A stretch of DNA of 64,000 bases from Acidimicrobiales bacterium (GCA_030747595.1 JASLKK010000002.1:185028-249027); one strand, 5' to 3'; positions 1 through 9,166 are shown, counted from the first letter of the stretch. Translations and numbers: made by a program. Notes: generated by a model from the letters alone, not told the origin.

Positions 1-543
1 TACGTATGGGCAGCCGATACCGACTTCTCGGCGCAGGTGAACGAGATCGCTGGCATCTCCGAGAACAACGAGATCGTCTTCTCGGCCGCTCTCGGCTTCC
101 AGTTGACCGCTCTGCGCGGGCAGCTCGAAGGTCAGGGCCTCGACGGCCTGACCTACGCGGGAACCGATGCCCTGGATGCCACCGGTATCCAGTTCGAGGC
201 GAACAACGAGGGCATTGTTCACACGCCGCACGTCAGCATCAGCGCTGGTGATCGGGTGGACACGCTGCTGGCTGACTACGAAGCCGCCAAGGGCGAGGCG
301 TTGGAGAGTCGCGGGTTCATGCCGCTCTATGTGGACTCGATGTTCCTGGGAATCCAGGGGATCTTGGACTGCGGGTGTGCTGACCCGGCGGGCATCGGTG
401 AAGCCGTGAAGCAGATCTCGGGCTTTGAGGGCCTGTCAGGTGAGATCAGCTATGCCGGCACTAACGGCATTCCACCCAAGGCAGTTCCGATCAACCGGAT
501 CGTCAACGGCGAAGACGTGCTCGTCGCCACCATCGGAGACTGA
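1..543 (+). CDS. Branched-chain amino acid type ABC substrate-binding protein, C-terminal part
   Basis: The frame is open from the first base, so about 180 C-terminal residues are visible and the start and signal peptide lie upstream. A type 1 periplasmic-binding (Leu/Ile/Val) protein would capture ligand outside the membrane for the permeases encoded just downstream. The assignment rests on the order (binding protein, LivF, LivH, LivM-LivG) and on a C-terminal pattern typical of such proteins: a Cys-x-Cys segment near ILDCGC, then a closing beta-strand region. The ligand cannot be read; amino acids, amides, urea and short acids are all carried by relatives. Six bases separate the stop from the next start, which indicates one operon. 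Confidence 0.72.
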   Translation, partial: YVWAADTDFSAQVNEIAGISENNEIVFSAALGFQLTALRGQLEGQGLDGLTYAGTDALDATGIQFEANNEGIVHTPHVSISAGDRVDTLLADYEAAKGEALESRGFMPLYVDSMFLGIQGILDCGCADPAGIGEAVKQISGFEGLSGEISYAGTNGIPPKAVPINRIVNGEDVLVATIGD

Positions 544-549
544 ATCGGC

Positions 550-1251
550 GTGCTCGAGGTGTCGGGTCTCACGACCGCCTATGGCGAGATCTCGGCACTT
601 CGGGATGCAAACCTAAGCGTCGGGTCCGGTGAGGTCGTTGGCCTCATCGGACCCAACGGCGCGGGCAAATCGACGCTGTTGAACACCATCGCCGGCCTGT
701 TGGTGCCCCGGGCCGGGAGGGTGGACTTCGACGGGCGGGACGTCACCGGCCGCTCACCGGAAGAGTTGTTGCGAGCGGGCCTGGCGCTGGTGCCCGAGCG
801 TCGACGCATCTTCGTGGACCTGACCGTGGAGGAGAACTTGCGGATCGGTGGCGTCACCATCCCGGCGACGGATCGGGGCGACCTACTCAACGAGATGGCT
901 GAACTATTTCCCGTTCTTCGCGACAAGTGGACGACATCGGCTGGCTACCTGTCTGGCGGCGAGGCCCAGCAGTTGGCCATTGGCAGGGCGCTGATGTCGA
1001 GGCCACGACTGCTGATGATGGACGAGCCGTCGCTGGGCCTCGCTCCGATTCTTGTAGATACCGTCTTCCAACTTGTCGAGGCGCTCCGCGACCAAGGTCG
1101 GACGCTGCTGGTAGTCGAGCAGAACGCGACGAGAATGCTCGAGGTGGCCGACCGGGCATACGTGTTACGCAGCGGCCAGGTGGTTGCCGAGGGGACTGGG
1201 GCCGAGTTGCGATCCGATGAGCGACTCTTCGACATGTTCGTGGGTAACTGA
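550..1251 (+). CDS. livF: Branched-chain amino acid ABC transporter ATPase (LivF type)
   Basis: Cytoplasmic ATPase subunit of 233 residues, normal LivF length. Walker A (GPNGAGKS) lies at residues 34-41, the ABC signature LSGGE at 134-138 and Walker B (LLMMDEPS) at about 154-160. The segment LVPERRRIFVDLTVEENL is typical of LivF. It starts with GTG six bases after the binding-protein stop and ends 3 nt before livH, so the genes are probably co-translated. It should pair with the second ATPase, which here is fused to LivM. The family assignment is clear; the substrate is not. Confidence 0.93.
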   Translation: MLEVSGLTTAYGEISALRDANLSVGSGEVVGLIGPNGAGKSTLLNTIAGLLVPRAGRVDFDGRDVTGRSPEELLRAGLALVPERRRIFVDLTVEENLRIGGVTIPATDRGDLLNEMAELFPVLRDKWTTSAGYLSGGEAQQLAIGRALMSRPRLLMMDEPSLGLAPILVDTVFQLVEALRDQGRTLLVVEQNATRMLEVADRAYVLRSGQVVAEGTGAELRSDERLFDMFVGN

Positions 1252-1254
1252 GCG

Positions 1255-2142
1255 GTGGTTGAACTCCTTCAGAACCTGATCGACGGCCTAGGTAGAGGCA
1301 GTATCTACGCTCTGCTGGCTCTTGGGGTCGCCGTGATCTTCGGCGTCATGCACCTCCTGAACTTTGCGCACGGTGAACTAATCACCGTTTCGGGGTATGC
1401 AGCGTTTTGGGCGATCGAAGCTGGCTGGTCGTGGATCCTGACTGTTCCGTTGGTGATAGTCGTCTCGGTACTCACGTCATTGGTCATCGAACGGGTGGCC
1501 TTCAGTCGGGTTCGTGGTGCCGACCAGTTCACGCTCCTACTCACTTCGTTTGGCGTGCACTTTGTCGTGTTCGCCATTTTCTTGCTCTACGTATCCGCTT
1601 CAGTCAAGACGTTTGCACGACCCGGTTGGGTTACCGACACCTACGCCCTCGGTTCCTTAAGGGTCGAGGTATACGACACGGTGGTTATCGCCATCACTCT
1701 GGCCACGTTGGCCGGCACCACGTTCGTGCTGCAGCGGACCACCTTCGGGCTTTCTCTGCGAGCTGCCGCTGCCGACTTCGACACTGCCCGGCTGATGGGG
1801 GTCCGGTCGGACTCGGTCATTCGTGGCGCCTTCGCTCTATCGGGACTCCTGGCGGGTATCGCCAGTGTTTTCTGGCTGATGCGAGCCGGTAGCACCGTGC
1901 CCAGCGCGGGTATCGACCCGATGCTGAAAGGCGTGCTAGCGGCACTGATCGGGGGGCTAGGAAGTCTCCGGGGTGCCGTCGTCGGGGGCTTTGCCCTGGG
2001 TATGGCCGAAGTGCTCCTGCGGTCGCGTCTGCCCGACTCGATAGCCAGTCTTACCGAGGGCGTGGTCTTCCTACTCATCGCTCTTCTATTCATCTTCCGA
2101 CCCCAGGGCCTGGTCTCGGTCGACCACGCTGAACGAGTCTGA
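1255..2142 (+). CDS. livH: Branched-chain amino acid ABC transporter permease (LivH type)
   Basis: Integral membrane permease of 295 residues with about eight hydrophobic segments. The N-terminal pattern (YALLALGVAVIFGVMHLLNF, then AHGE) is the classic LivH/LivM opening, and GGLGSLRGAVVGGF near residue 240 is the conserved cytoplasmic loop that contacts the ATPase. GTG start 3 nt after livF; its TGA shares one base with the ATG of the next gene (TGATG), which implies translational coupling. It forms the membrane pore together with the LivM half of the downstream fusion. Confidence 0.92.
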   Translation: MVELLQNLIDGLGRGSIYALLALGVAVIFGVMHLLNFAHGELITVSGYAAFWAIEAGWSWILTVPLVIVVSVLTSLVIERVAFSRVRGADQFTLLLTSFGVHFVVFAIFLLYVSASVKTFARPGWVTDTYALGSLRVEVYDTVVIAITLATLAGTTFVLQRTTFGLSLRAAAADFDTARLMGVRSDSVIRGAFALSGLLAGIASVFWLMRAGSTVPSAGIDPMLKGVLAALIGGLGSLRGAVVGGFALGMAEVLLRSRLPDSIASLTEGVVFLLIALLFIFRPQGLVSVDHAERV

Positions 2143-4019
2143 TGTTTCCCGACCTGCGCCGTGACGTACTGCTACCGGTTGCCGCCGGGCTGATCCTTTT
2201 TGGCCTCTTTGTGGGTGCCGGCCTTCTGTACCAAGGCCAGTTGGGGGGTCAAGAGCGACTGGTCACCTTGGCTCTTATCGATGCTGTCCTCGTCCTAGGG
2301 CTGCAGATCTACGTCGGGAACACGGGGATCCTGTCCTTTGGTCATATCGGCTTTGGGGCCATCGCTGGATATGCCTTTGCGCTGATGGCGATTTCGCCAG
2401 TCGAGAAAGCCAAGCGGGTCGCTGACGCTCCGTTCGGCTTAGCGGATGTGCACCTAGGACCCTGGACGAGCATGGGTCTGGCCCTCGTGGTAGTCCTGAT
2501 CGTGGCGCTAGTTGTCGGCCTTGGCCTAGCCCGCTCTGGCGCCGAGTCCGGCGCCGTGTCGGCCACTGTCATTACTCTGGCTCTGCTCTTCGTGACCCAC
2601 GAGGTTGCCCGGAACTGGCCTGACCTGACCGGGGGCGATCGGGCTGGCCTTTCGTTCCGTATCGGTGGGGGACTTGATTCCCGAGCGCCTCTGTACCTGG
2701 CGCTCCTCGCTGCCATTCTTTCCGCTCTTCTCTATGCCCGGAGTCGGGGCGGTCGTCTAGCCGTGGCTGCCCGAGAGGATGACCTCGCGGCCCGCGCCAT
2801 GGGAGTGAACCCGCTCGTTCAGCAGATGGTGGCCCTCCTGTTGTCCGTAGCGGTAGTCGGAATGGGGGCCGGGCTCCGGGTTTACGAGAGGGGTTCGATC
2901 CTGCCCCGCGACTTCTTCTTCAATCTCACTCTGGTAACCCTGGTCATGCTCATCGTCGGGGGGCGCCGAAGCGTGAGCGGCGCCCTGCTGGGGGTGGCGG
3001 TCATCACCGCAGGTCGGGAGTTAGCGCGGCGTTTAGGTCAGGACGGCTTCGAGTTCTTCGGCATTGGTCTGGACAGCGCGCCGTTGGACTGGATCTTCCG
3101 AGAGAATCTGAAGACGGTATTCCTCGGCGTAGCCATGCTTGGTTTCATGATCTGGCGACCGTCGGGCCTGTTGGACGATTGGGATCTCGACCGCTGGTTG
3201 CACGCACGTCTGGATAGGTGGCGGAGTCGACGCGAGGACCCTCAAGATGGGACTCGACCGGAACTCCCATCGGAGGTAGAGCCCGACGATACGGACGTTC
3301 TCGTCGTCAAGGGGGTCGGCGTTTCTTTCGGAGGCTTCCAGGCGCTCGACGAGGTGGGCCTTGAAGTGGGCCGAACCGAGGTCGTCGGAGTCATCGGACC
3401 CAACGGTGCTGGCAAGACCACCTTGCTGAATGTGGTCACCGGACTGGTTGGATCGGACACGGGCCGCGTTGAGTTGGGTGAAGTCGATCTCACCGGCATG
3501 CCATCCCACCAGATCGCTCGGAGGGGTCTGGTGAGGACCTTCCAGAATTTGCGCCTATTTGGCGCCCTGACCGTTCGGGAAAATATCGAAGTGTCTGCCC
3601 TTGTGGCTTCGTCCACTCGGCAACATCGCCTACCTCCGGACATCGATGGCCTGCTGCTGGTCGCTGGCTTGTGGGACGTCCGTGATCGCCGAGCCCGAGA
3701 GTTGGACTACGGCACATCACGGCGCTTGGAGTTGGCGCGAGCCGTCGCCATGGCTCCGTCCTTTCTCCTGTTGGATGAGCCAACGTCGGGCATGAGTGAC
3801 GCCGAATCGCTAGTTATGGTCGATCAGGTTCGGCGGATGGCTGGGGTGGTGGGTGCCGGTGTGGTGGTCATCGACCACGATCTCAATTTCATCACCGGGA
3901 TCTGCGACCGCATCACCTGCTTGGATCGTGGCCAGGTCATAGCTGTCGGATCGGCAGCCGAAGTGCAGGCAGACCCGGTTGTCCAGGCCGCCTATCTTGG
4001 AAGTTCCGCAGAGACCTGA
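2142..4019 (+). CDS. LivM-LivG fusion: ABC permease joined to ATPase
   Basis: A 625-residue protein. Residues 1 to about 345 form a LivM-type permease (ILSFGHIGFGAIAGYAFAL near 65-85; MVALLLSVAVVGMGAGL near 227). A charged linker at about 350-380 leads into a LivG-type ATPase with Walker A GPNGAGKT at 419-426, the LivG-style signature YGTSRRLELARA and Walker B FLLLDEPT. LivG proteins normally carry YGxQRRLE in place of LSGGQ, so the signature is not a defect. LivM and LivG are usually separate; fusion fixes permease:ATPase stoichiometry. The frame runs unbroken through the linker, so this is a true single ORF. It ends the operon and converges on the PuuD-like gene. Confidence 0.9.
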   Translation: MFPDLRRDVLLPVAAGLILFGLFVGAGLLYQGQLGGQERLVTLALIDAVLVLGLQIYVGNTGILSFGHIGFGAIAGYAFALMAISPVEKAKRVADAPFGLADVHLGPWTSMGLALVVVLIVALVVGLGLARSGAESGAVSATVITLALLFVTHEVARNWPDLTGGDRAGLSFRIGGGLDSRAPLYLALLAAILSALLYARSRGGRLAVAAREDDLAARAMGVNPLVQQMVALLLSVAVVGMGAGLRVYERGSILPRDFFFNLTLVTLVMLIVGGRRSVSGALLGVAVITAGRELARRLGQDGFEFFGIGLDSAPLDWIFRENLKTVFLGVAMLGFMIWRPSGLLDDWDLDRWLHARLDRWRSRREDPQDGTRPELPSEVEPDDTDVLVVKGVGVSFGGFQALDEVGLEVGRTEVVGVIGPNGAGKTTLLNVVTGLVGSDTGRVELGEVDLTGMPSHQIARRGLVRTFQNLRLFGALTVRENIEVSALVASSTRQHRLPPDIDGLLLVAGLWDVRDRRARELDYGTSRRLELARAVAMAPSFLLLDEPTSGMSDAESLVMVDQVRRMAGVVGAGVVVIDHDLNFITGICDRITCLDRGQVIAVGSAAEVQADPVVQAAYLGSSAET

Positions 4020-4068
4020 GGTCCCGCTAGGGCGACGTCCACAATTCCAGACGTGGAAGGGTCCCTCG

Positions 4069-4782
4069 TTAGCGCAGGTGGGAGGCTTCCGAAACCAGCC
4101 AGGCGAAGAGAGGGTCGCCCGCCCGGGTTGGGAGCATCTCGGGGTGCCACTGAACGGCAACTACGGGCAGATTCTCATGCTCGAGGCCTTCGACAGAGTC
4201 ATCGCCGGAGCGTGCTGTGACTCGCAAGTCTCTTCCCACCTCGTCCACGGTCTGATGATGCAGTGAATTGACCGGGAGGTAAGGGCCGTAGATGCCACCG
4301 AGGACGGTGTCGTCGTCGAACGTCACGTCGTGCCACTCGGTCGTGACTGGCGAATCGAATCCGGCGTGACTGGGAACATCCTGATGAAGGGTGCCACCGG
4401 CGTGGATGTTGACGATCTGAAGGCCCCTGCAGATGCCGGCCACCGGTATGCGGTCGTTGTAGGCGGCGTCCAGCACAGCGCACTCGTGTTCGTCGCGCAG
4501 TGGTTCTGGAGGGAACGCGTCAGTCGATGACTCATGGCCATACCTTTGGGGGTTGACGTCGGCTCCACCGGTTAGCAGTACGCCATCGAGGCGAGGGACG
4601 AGTTCGGCCGGGTCGACGTCAAGGGGGATGTGGATCGGTAGCCCACCAGCCTCGAGGACACCCCGCCCGTAATCGGCGTAGTAGAGGTCGACGGAGAAAT
4701 CAGCCAGTACGTCCAGGTTCCCCACCAACTGGTCGCCTTTCTTGCGCCTCCCCGTGATTCCGATCAACGGTCGTGGTGGCAC
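4069..4782 (-). CDS. Class I amidotransferase-fold gamma-glutamyl hydrolase (PuuD/peptidase C26 type)
   Basis: A 237-residue protein with GGADVNPQRYG at about 72-82, the nucleophile elbow GICRGLQ (Cys118) and the HPE segment (VQWHPEM) near residue 217. This is the pattern of gamma-glutamyl-gamma-aminobutyrate hydrolase (PuuD) and peptidase C26 relatives, which release glutamate from gamma-glutamylated amines or acids in the cytoplasm. GTG start with AAGGAG about 7 nt upstream (4788-4793). It is divergent from the GntR operon, which contains a gamma-glutamyl-ligase-like glutamine synthetase homologue at 7811, so ligase and hydrolase probably act in one pathway. The amine is unknown. Confidence 0.85.
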   Translation of the reverse strand: MPPRPLIGITGRRKKGDQLVGNLDVLADFSVDLYYADYGRGVLEAGGLPIHIPLDVDPAELVPRLDGVLLTGGADVNPQRYGHESSTDAFPPEPLRDEHECAVLDAAYNDRIPVAGICRGLQIVNIHAGGTLHQDVPSHAGFDSPVTTEWHDVTFDDDTVLGGIYGPYLPVNSLHHQTVDEVGRDLRVTARSGDDSVEGLEHENLPVVAVQWHPEMLPTRAGDPLFAWLVSEASHLR

Positions 4783-4816
4783 GGACGCTCCTTCGCGTTG
4801 TTTGGCCAGTTAGAAA

Positions 4817-4831
4817 TGAATAATGTATTCA
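4817..4831. promoter_or_regulatory. Perfect palindrome, candidate GntR operator
   Basis: TGAATA, 3-nt spacer ATG, TATTCA forms an exact 15-bp inverted repeat in an A+T-rich patch of the 101-nt divergent region between the PuuD-like gene (start 4782) and the GntR regulator (start 4884). The position would allow control of both promoters. A second, weaker repeat (GTGG, 7 nt, CCAC) lies at 4843-4857. Operator function is inferred from position and symmetry. Confidence 0.5.
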
Positions 4832-4883
4832 AAGTATCCTGAGTGGCGATATTCCACCATCCGGGGGCGACGGGGAGGAGTAC

Positions 4884-5612
4884 ATGGAGCCGAAAGGTGA
4901 TGGGCGTGAGCCACGGTATCCCCAGCGGACGCCGGCCTCCAGACGTCGGGGCGTCCTTGGAGAGGAGGTCGTGGACTACGTACGGGAGCTCATCCTGACC
5001 GGCACCATTCGGTCCGGGGAGAAAATCGACCAGCAGGCGGTCAGTGAGGCCCTAGGGGTTAGCCGAAGCCCCATTCGCGAAGCGCTGGTAGTTCTCGGCC
5101 GTGAAGGCCTCGTCGAGTTGACGCCCCGCCGCGGGGCCTCAGTGGCTGACCTATCGCCGGAGGACATCATCGACCACTACGCCCTGTTCGGCGTGGTGTC
5201 CGGGAGGGCAGCCGCCCTGGCAGCGGAGACCATCGACGAGGAGGGGCTCTCGGAACTCCGCAAGGTTCACACCCGCTTCCTCGACGCTGGATCCGAACTC
5301 GGACCAGACGACCTTCAGCAGCTGAACCATGACTTTCATCGGATCATCAACCTGACGGCACCGGGTCGGACCCGCTGGTTGCTGCGCCATCTTGAGCACT
5401 CGGTGCCCTCCAGCTACTACGAGTTCGCGGACGGCTGGAATCACACGGCGGTTCAACACCATGCGGCGATCTTGGAGGCCATCGCCAGTGGCGACGCCGA
5501 TGGCGCCCGGCGGGCCATGGAGAGCCACCTGCAGGCCAGTGGCGAGGCCGCTGCTGCCCAGTTGGCGGCCCGTGGTTTCTTTGGCGACGACATCAGGGAG
5601 ACGATGCCGTGA
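4884..5612 (+). CDS. GntR family regulator, FCD (FadR-like) type
   Basis: A 242-residue regulator. Residues ~25-90 form the winged helix-turn-helix (AVSEALGVSRSPIREALVVLGREGLVEL, then RRGASV), and residues ~100-225 an all-helical FCD ligand domain with the spaced His/Asp pattern (DFHRIINL, and HHAAILEAI near the C-terminus) that usually binds a metal and a small carboxylate. A strong GGGGAGGAG ribosome-binding site precedes the ATG. Its stop overlaps the next start (GTGA), so it heads the catabolic operon it probably represses, using the palindrome at 4817-4831. The inducer is likely an acid made by the pathway. Confidence 0.9.
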   Translation: MEPKGDGREPRYPQRTPASRRRGVLGEEVVDYVRELILTGTIRSGEKIDQQAVSEALGVSRSPIREALVVLGREGLVELTPRRGASVADLSPEDIIDHYALFGVVSGRAAALAAETIDEEGLSELRKVHTRFLDAGSELGPDDLQQLNHDFHRIINLTAPGRTRWLLRHLEHSVPSSYYEFADGWNHTAVQHHAAILEAIASGDADGARRAMESHLQASGEAAAAQLAARGFFGDDIRETMP

Positions 5613-6790
5613 TAGCCGGTGCCCAACCGGTCGGCCGCGACGACCTGGACCTCATACGCATCGAAGTTCAACGCTTGGCCGATCGATACGGGTGTGACTA
5701 TTGGCGCGGCCTTGAACCCGACCGGTACCCGGAGGAGTTTGTCGCTGACCTGACCGCTCACGGCTGGTTGGGGGCCCTCATCCCCGAGGAATACGGCGGT
5801 GGCGGCCTTGACCTCACCGGCGCCTCGGTGGTCCTCGAGGAAGTTTCGGCCAGCGGCGGCAACCCAGCTGCCTGCCATGCCCAGATGTACGTCATGGGCA
5901 CCCTGCTGCGCCACGGATCCGAGGAACAGAAGCGGCGATATCTACCCCGGATCGCCTCGGGCGAACTACGGCTCCAGGCCTTCGGCGTCACTGAGCCGGC
6001 AGCAGGGTCCGACACTGGCAGTATTCGGACCCGTGCCGTACGTGACGGTGACACGTGGCAGGTGAACGGACAGAAGATCTGGACCAGTCGGGCGCTCCAT
6101 TCTGACCTGATGCTGTTGCTGGCTCGGACTACACCGTCCAGCGAGTGTGAACGCCACACTGATGGGCTGTCGGTGTTCCTCGTAGAGATGCGTGACGCCG
6201 CCGGCGACCTCGTCCCGGGACTCACCATCAATCCGATTCCCACGATGATGAACCACAGCACCACGGAGGTGTTCTTCGACGAAGTGGTGCTCCCCGCTGA
6301 TGCCCTCGTCGGGACCGAGGGGATGGGGTTCCGCCACGTGCTTGATGGTATGAACGCTGAGCGAATCTTGATCGCAGCGGAGTGCATTGGTGACGGCAGG
6401 TTCTTCCTTGAACGGGCCTCCGCCTACGCCTCGGAACGGGTGGTATTCGGTCGTCCCATCGGCGCCAATCAGGGCGTGCAGTTCCCTCTTGCCCGGGCAT
6501 ACGCCGACCTGCAGGCCGCCGACCTCATGCGCTATCGAGCAGCCGAGTTGTTCGACGCCGGTCAGCCCTGCGCGGCCGAGGCAAACATGGCCAAACTGCT
6601 GGCTTCAGAAGCATCGTGGTCAGCAGGCAATGCGGCCTTGGACACTCACGGTGGGTTCGGCTTCGCTGTCGAATACGACATCGAACGCAAGCTGCGGGAA
6701 ACTCGGCTCTACAAGGTCGCCCCCATCAGCAACAACTTGGTCCTCACCTTTCTTGGCGAGAAGGTTCTGGGTATGCCGAGGAGCTACTGA
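5609..6790 (+). CDS. Acyl-CoA dehydrogenase, isovaleryl-CoA-type active-site layout
   Basis: FAD-dependent acyl-CoA dehydrogenase of 393 residues: N-terminal helical domain (PEEYGGGGLDLTGASVVLEE at about 56-75), central beta-barrel with FGVTEPAAGSDTGSI and the WTSR flavin-contact region, and a C-terminal helical domain. At the usual medium-chain base position the protein reads LYKVAP rather than IYEGT, but a Glu at about residue 251 (NAERILIAAE) sits where isovaleryl- and long-chain-type enzymes carry their base, so it should be active. Starts with GTG overlapping the GntR stop; its TGA shares one base with the next ATG. The substrate is probably a short branched or substituted acyl-CoA. Confidence 0.88.
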   Translation: MIAGAQPVGRDDLDLIRIEVQRLADRYGCDYWRGLEPDRYPEEFVADLTAHGWLGALIPEEYGGGGLDLTGASVVLEEVSASGGNPAACHAQMYVMGTLLRHGSEEQKRRYLPRIASGELRLQAFGVTEPAAGSDTGSIRTRAVRDGDTWQVNGQKIWTSRALHSDLMLLLARTTPSSECERHTDGLSVFLVEMRDAAGDLVPGLTINPIPTMMNHSTTEVFFDEVVLPADALVGTEGMGFRHVLDGMNAERILIAAECIGDGRFFLERASAYASERVVFGRPIGANQGVQFPLARAYADLQAADLMRYRAAELFDAGQPCAAEANMAKLLASEASWSAGNAALDTHGGFGFAVEYDIERKLRETRLYKVAPISNNLVLTFLGEKVLGMPRSY

Positions 6791-7773
6791 TGCGTGCCGT
6801 GGTTTGCGATGGGGTGGGTGCCGACTTGCGCCTGGTCGAGAACCACCCGGAGCCCGTGGCAGCTCCGGGCGGTACCACGTTCTCCGTCACTGCCTGCGGC
6901 GTCTGTCATAGCGATCTGCACGTGGTCGATGGAGATTTCCCCAGCCCGCTGCCCATGGTTCTGGGACATGAGGTCACCGGCGTCCACGAACGCCTTGGCT
7001 CGGTCATGCTCTATGCCCCATGGGGTTGCCGGTCGTGCCCGCAGTGTTCCGATGGGCTTGAGCAGATCTGTGCGGACGCCACTGAGGCTGGCTTGTTCAC
7101 AGACGGCGGGTACGCCGAGCGGATGCGGGTGCCTGACGAGAGCTATCTGTCTCCGTTGGAAGGCCTCGATCCTTACGCCGCAGCGCCCCTGGCCTGCGGA
7201 GGCTTGACCGCCTACCGGGCCGTCGATCATGGACTATCGACGCTGCGCGACAGGGGTCAGGGCCGTGGCGAGCCGCCACGGGCCATGGTCATCGGCGCTG
7301 GTGGTCTTGGCCAGTACGCCATCCGCTTCCTGCGCTTACTCACCGATGCCGAGGTGGTGGCCGTCGACTTGGACCCGGCCAAGCAGGCGACGGCGCTGCA
7401 GGTGGGAGCCCACTCATCGTGCGGTCCCCTCGACGACCCGGGGACCGCCGACGTGGTTCTCGACTTCCTCGGCGCGGATTCGACAATGGTCTTGGCTGGC
7501 GCCTCGGTCCGTCGGCAGGGCCTCGTAGCTGTCGTTGGCTTGTTCGGTGGGCGTATCCCGTTCGGCCTCGGTGCGGTGCCCCATGAAGCCCGGTTCCTCT
7601 CCAGCTTTTGGGGCTCGCGGGCCCAGATGGATGAACTCCTGGTCCTCGCCCGACGTGAGCCTTCGGTCGTGCAGGACGTAGAGGTCCTCGGCCTGTCCCA
7701 GGCCCAGGAGGCTCATAACCGCCTCCGGACCGGCGATGTGCGGGGCCGCCTCGTCCTCGATCCGATCCGATGA
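6790..7773 (+). CDS. Zinc-dependent alcohol dehydrogenase (MDR family)
   Basis: A 327-residue medium-chain dehydrogenase. Catalytic-zinc ligands are in GVCHSD (Cys39, His40) and GHE (His60, Glu61). The structural zinc loop is complete: Cys80, Cys83, Cys86 and Cys94. The Rossmann segment is VIGAGGLGQYAIRFLRLL near 165-182, followed by an acidic residue (AVDLD) that favours NAD(H). I start it at the ATG whose first base is the last base of the upstream stop; the longer reading is only a frame shadow of the preceding gene. It would interconvert an alcohol and aldehyde in this operon's pathway. Confidence 0.88.
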   Translation: MRAVVCDGVGADLRLVENHPEPVAAPGGTTFSVTACGVCHSDLHVVDGDFPSPLPMVLGHEVTGVHERLGSVMLYAPWGCRSCPQCSDGLEQICADATEAGLFTDGGYAERMRVPDESYLSPLEGLDPYAAAPLACGGLTAYRAVDHGLSTLRDRGQGRGEPPRAMVIGAGGLGQYAIRFLRLLTDAEVVAVDLDPAKQATALQVGAHSSCGPLDDPGTADVVLDFLGADSTMVLAGASVRRQGLVAVVGLFGGRIPFGLGAVPHEARFLSSFWGSRAQMDELLVLARREPSVVQDVEVLGLSQAQEAHNRLRTGDVRGRLVLDPIR

Positions 7774-7810
7774 CCAGACTCTTGACCACTGAGATACCGA
7801 GGGAAGACCG

Positions 7811-9166
7811 ATGATCGAGATGACCAATGATGCCTTTCGAACCAGATGCGAAGAGGCCGACATTCACACTGTAGAAGTGGCCATCGGCGACACCTATGGC
7901 CACTTACGGGGCAAGCGCGTGCCCGTGGACCGCTATTTCGCCGAGGTGGAGGAGAGTGGCGCCTCGATCGCCGATGCTGTGTTCATCCTCAACGTGTGCG
8001 ACGAGTTGATCGACCACGAGATAGTCAATATGGACAACGGCTTTCTCGACACCCGGATCGTCCCTGACCCGGCGTCGGCCCGCCTCTTGACCCACCGTCC
8101 CGGTTATGCCTTGGTGTTTTGCGACAGTTTCGACGAACACGGCGAACCACACGTGCTTGCGCCCCGGGCTGTGCTCGCTGCCCAGATCGAGCGGTGTCGT
8201 GCCCTCGGTTTGGATCCGGTGGTCGCCACCGAGCCTGAGTTCTACATGTGCACGATTGCCGACGACGGCACGTGGGTGCCGGTGCGGCCCCACATCAAGT
8301 ACAGCTCGCTGACCGATGCCCCTGACTTGGAGCAGGTGCTGGCCGCCATGCGTTCCGGCCTAGCTGGTGCCGGTCTGGCTGTTGAATCGTCCAACCAGGA
8401 GTATGGACCCAGCCAGATTGAGGTCAACCATGGTCCAGCCGACGCGATGCGGGCCGCCGAGGACTGCATTCTCTACCGTTCCATCGTCAAGCAGGTGGCT
8501 GAGCAGCACGGGATGCGGGCCACGTTCATGCCCAAGCCGTTCACTGAGGAATCGGGCTCCGGGCTCCACGTCCATACCAGCCTCCGGTCCGACGACGGGG
8601 GCAATGCCTTTGCTGATAGTGCTGGTGCACCCAACGATCTCATGGGCCGGTGGGTGGCCGGCATCCTCGAGCATGCCCCAGCACTCACGTTGCTGGGAGG
8701 GCCGACTGCCAACGGACCTCGACGAATTCGGCCGTATACGTTTGCTCCCACCCACGTGCATTGGGGGCTGGACAATCGGACCGTTCTGGCACGTTGCATC
8801 GTGGAGGCCGGATCAGCCGCGAACCGGGTCGAGTTCCGCTCGGCGGGAGCCGATGCCAACCCGTACCTGCTGATCGCCGGGATCCTGGCCGCTGGCTGCG
8901 ATGGCATTGAACGCTCGCTGGAGTTGCCGCCCATGTCCGAGGGCGACATGTACACGGAACCGGGCGACTGTGCACCGCTAGCCACTGATCTCACAGGCTC
9001 TATAGAGGCCTTCGAGGGCAGCGGCTTGGCGTCGATGCTGGGCGAAGAGTTCTCGCGCAGCTTCGTGAGCTTGGCTCGCGAGGAGGAACGCTTGGTCGCC
9101 GAGAACAACCCCGATCCCGACGAAGTCAATGACTGGGAACGTGCCCGGTACCTCGAGTTCAGCTGA
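7811..9166 (+). CDS. Glutamine synthetase family protein, probable gamma-glutamyl-amine ligase
   Basis: A 451-residue, type I-like glutamine synthetase. The metal/ATP residues look intact: TEPEFYM near 137-143, SNQEYGPSQIEVNH near 194-207, GSGLHVHTS near 252-260 with both histidines, NGPRRIRPYTFAP, and EFRSAGADANPYL near 340-352. Family members in catabolic operons (PuuA, GlnT, GlnA3) ligate glutamate to amines. Context argues for that role: an aldehyde/alcohol dehydrogenase precedes it and a PuuD-like hydrolase is divergent from the operon. Gap of 37 nt upstream, 25 nt downstream. Nitrogen assimilation is less likely given the company. Confidence 0.85.
   Translation: MIEMTNDAFRTRCEEADIHTVEVAIGDTYGHLRGKRVPVDRYFAEVEESGASIADAVFILNVCDELIDHEIVNMDNGFLDTRIVPDPASARLLTHRPGYALVFCDSFDEHGEPHVLAPRAVLAAQIERCRALGLDPVVATEPEFYMCTIADDGTWVPVRPHIKYSSLTDAPDLEQVLAAMRSGLAGAGLAVESSNQEYGPSQIEVNHGPADAMRAAEDCILYRSIVKQVAEQHGMRATFMPKPFTEESGSGLHVHTSLRSDDGGNAFADSAGAPNDLMGRWVAGILEHAPALTLLGGPTANGPRRIRPYTFAPTHVHWGLDNRTVLARCIVEAGSAANRVEFRSAGADANPYLLIAGILAAGCDGIERSLELPPMSEGDMYTEPGDCAPLATDLTGSIEAFEGSGLASMLGEEFSRSFVSLAREEERLVAENNPDPDEVNDWERARYLEFS

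Noticed and set aside
4039-4058. Possible terminator hairpins (TTCCA-GACG-TGGAA and CCAC/GTGG) between LivM-LivG and the PuuD-like gene
   Set aside because: Stems are only 4-5 bp and mutually exclusive, with no T-run.
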